Of a stretch of DNA of 64,000 bases, positions 63,982 through 64,000 are shown in pieces. The notes below the pieces were generated by a model, which saw only the letters and a list, made by a program, of their open reading frames with translations, did not search any database and was not told where the DNA came from. This stretch comes from Nocardiopsis listeri NBRC 13360 (lineage in GTDB: Bacteria; Actinomycetota; Actinomycetes; Streptosporangiales; Streptosporangiaceae). The first letter of the stretch is position 1. The number at the start of each line of letters is the position of its first letter. The DNA lies in the NCBI RefSeq assembly GCF_001570765.1, contig NZ_BCSH01000029.1, forward strand, positions 19,228 to 83,227, given 5' to 3'. The position numbers were made by a program, and so were the translations under genes.

Positions 63982-64000
63982 CCGCCCCGGACCGGGGCGG
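63982..64000 (+). terminator. Hairpin at window edge after rluB
   Basis: CCGCCCC-GGACC-GGGGCGG, 7-bp stem 30 bases after the rluB stop; it reaches the last base of the window, so the tail cannot be seen. Confidence 0.45.

Overview
The window is about 70% G+C, uses GTG and TTG starts freely and carries many leaderless promoters. Gene content (mycothiol-type maleylpyruvate isomerase fold protein, ANTAR regulator, dispanin-like protein, HGxxPAAW protein, ScpAB, actinobacterial rpsA/coaE/polA order) points to a chromosomal segment of a mycelial actinomycete. A Nocardiopsis-like member of the Streptosporangiales is my best guess from gene order and composition; no search was run.

Layout. 1-3307: end of a heterodimeric ABC exporter pair and a convergent SIS-domain protein. 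3409-9397: hisI joined to a trp cluster (Trp-associated membrane protein, HGxxPAAW protein, dispanin-like, DUF2752, trpC, a Trp-codon leader peptide with hairpins, trpB, trpA); trpE is absent. 9669-14861: MauE/DoxX protein, DsbA-like thioredoxin, lgt and two tandem paralogous anchored proteins with one extracytoplasmic domain. 14947-16713: a BpsA-like aminopropyltransferase on the minus strand. 17246-23286: gltB-gltD. 23401-28232: DUF2784, a terpenoid-cyclase-fold protein, an MDMPI-fold protein, pyruvate kinase and a DUF1266 membrane protein. 28492-31332: a class A beta-lactamase lipoprotein divergent from a LysR regulator coupled to a cytoplasmic serine-hydrolase homologue, the blaL/blaA/blaB arrangement of Streptomyces cacaoi.

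31333-33043 is the most unusual part: two ~300-bp structured repeat modules, an HTH/LAGLIDADG protein on the minus strand, and a tRNA with anticodon CAA (Leu) but a short class I variable loop, with its own promoter and terminator. Plus-strand base skew changes from C-rich to G-rich at about this point.

33044-41135: ANTAR response regulator, a branched-chain amino acid ABC operon (livH with an extra secreted N-terminal domain, livM, livG, livF) and two convergent paralogous binding lipoproteins. 41519-48403: PaaI-type thioesterase, polA, an ArfB-like GGQ protein, rpsA with a long leader, a GNAT acetyltransferase and coaE. 48400-55508: a large protein of unknown function, uvrB, a DUF3060 lipoprotein, a GNAT protein and an HMG-CoA-lyase-like enzyme. 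55779-63952: pyrG, Nudix hydrolase, xerD, then parA - small RHH-like protein - scpA - scpB - rluB, a chromosome-segregation cluster ending in a pseudouridine synthase with an Arg/Asp/Gly repeat tail encoded by tandem 174-bp repeats.

Most genes are housekeeping: tryptophan, histidine, glutamate, CTP and CoA synthesis, DNA replication and repair, translation. Accessory or regulatory interest is concentrated at 7044-7291, 28.5-33.0 kb, 33.7-34.5 kb and 62.3-63.1 kb.
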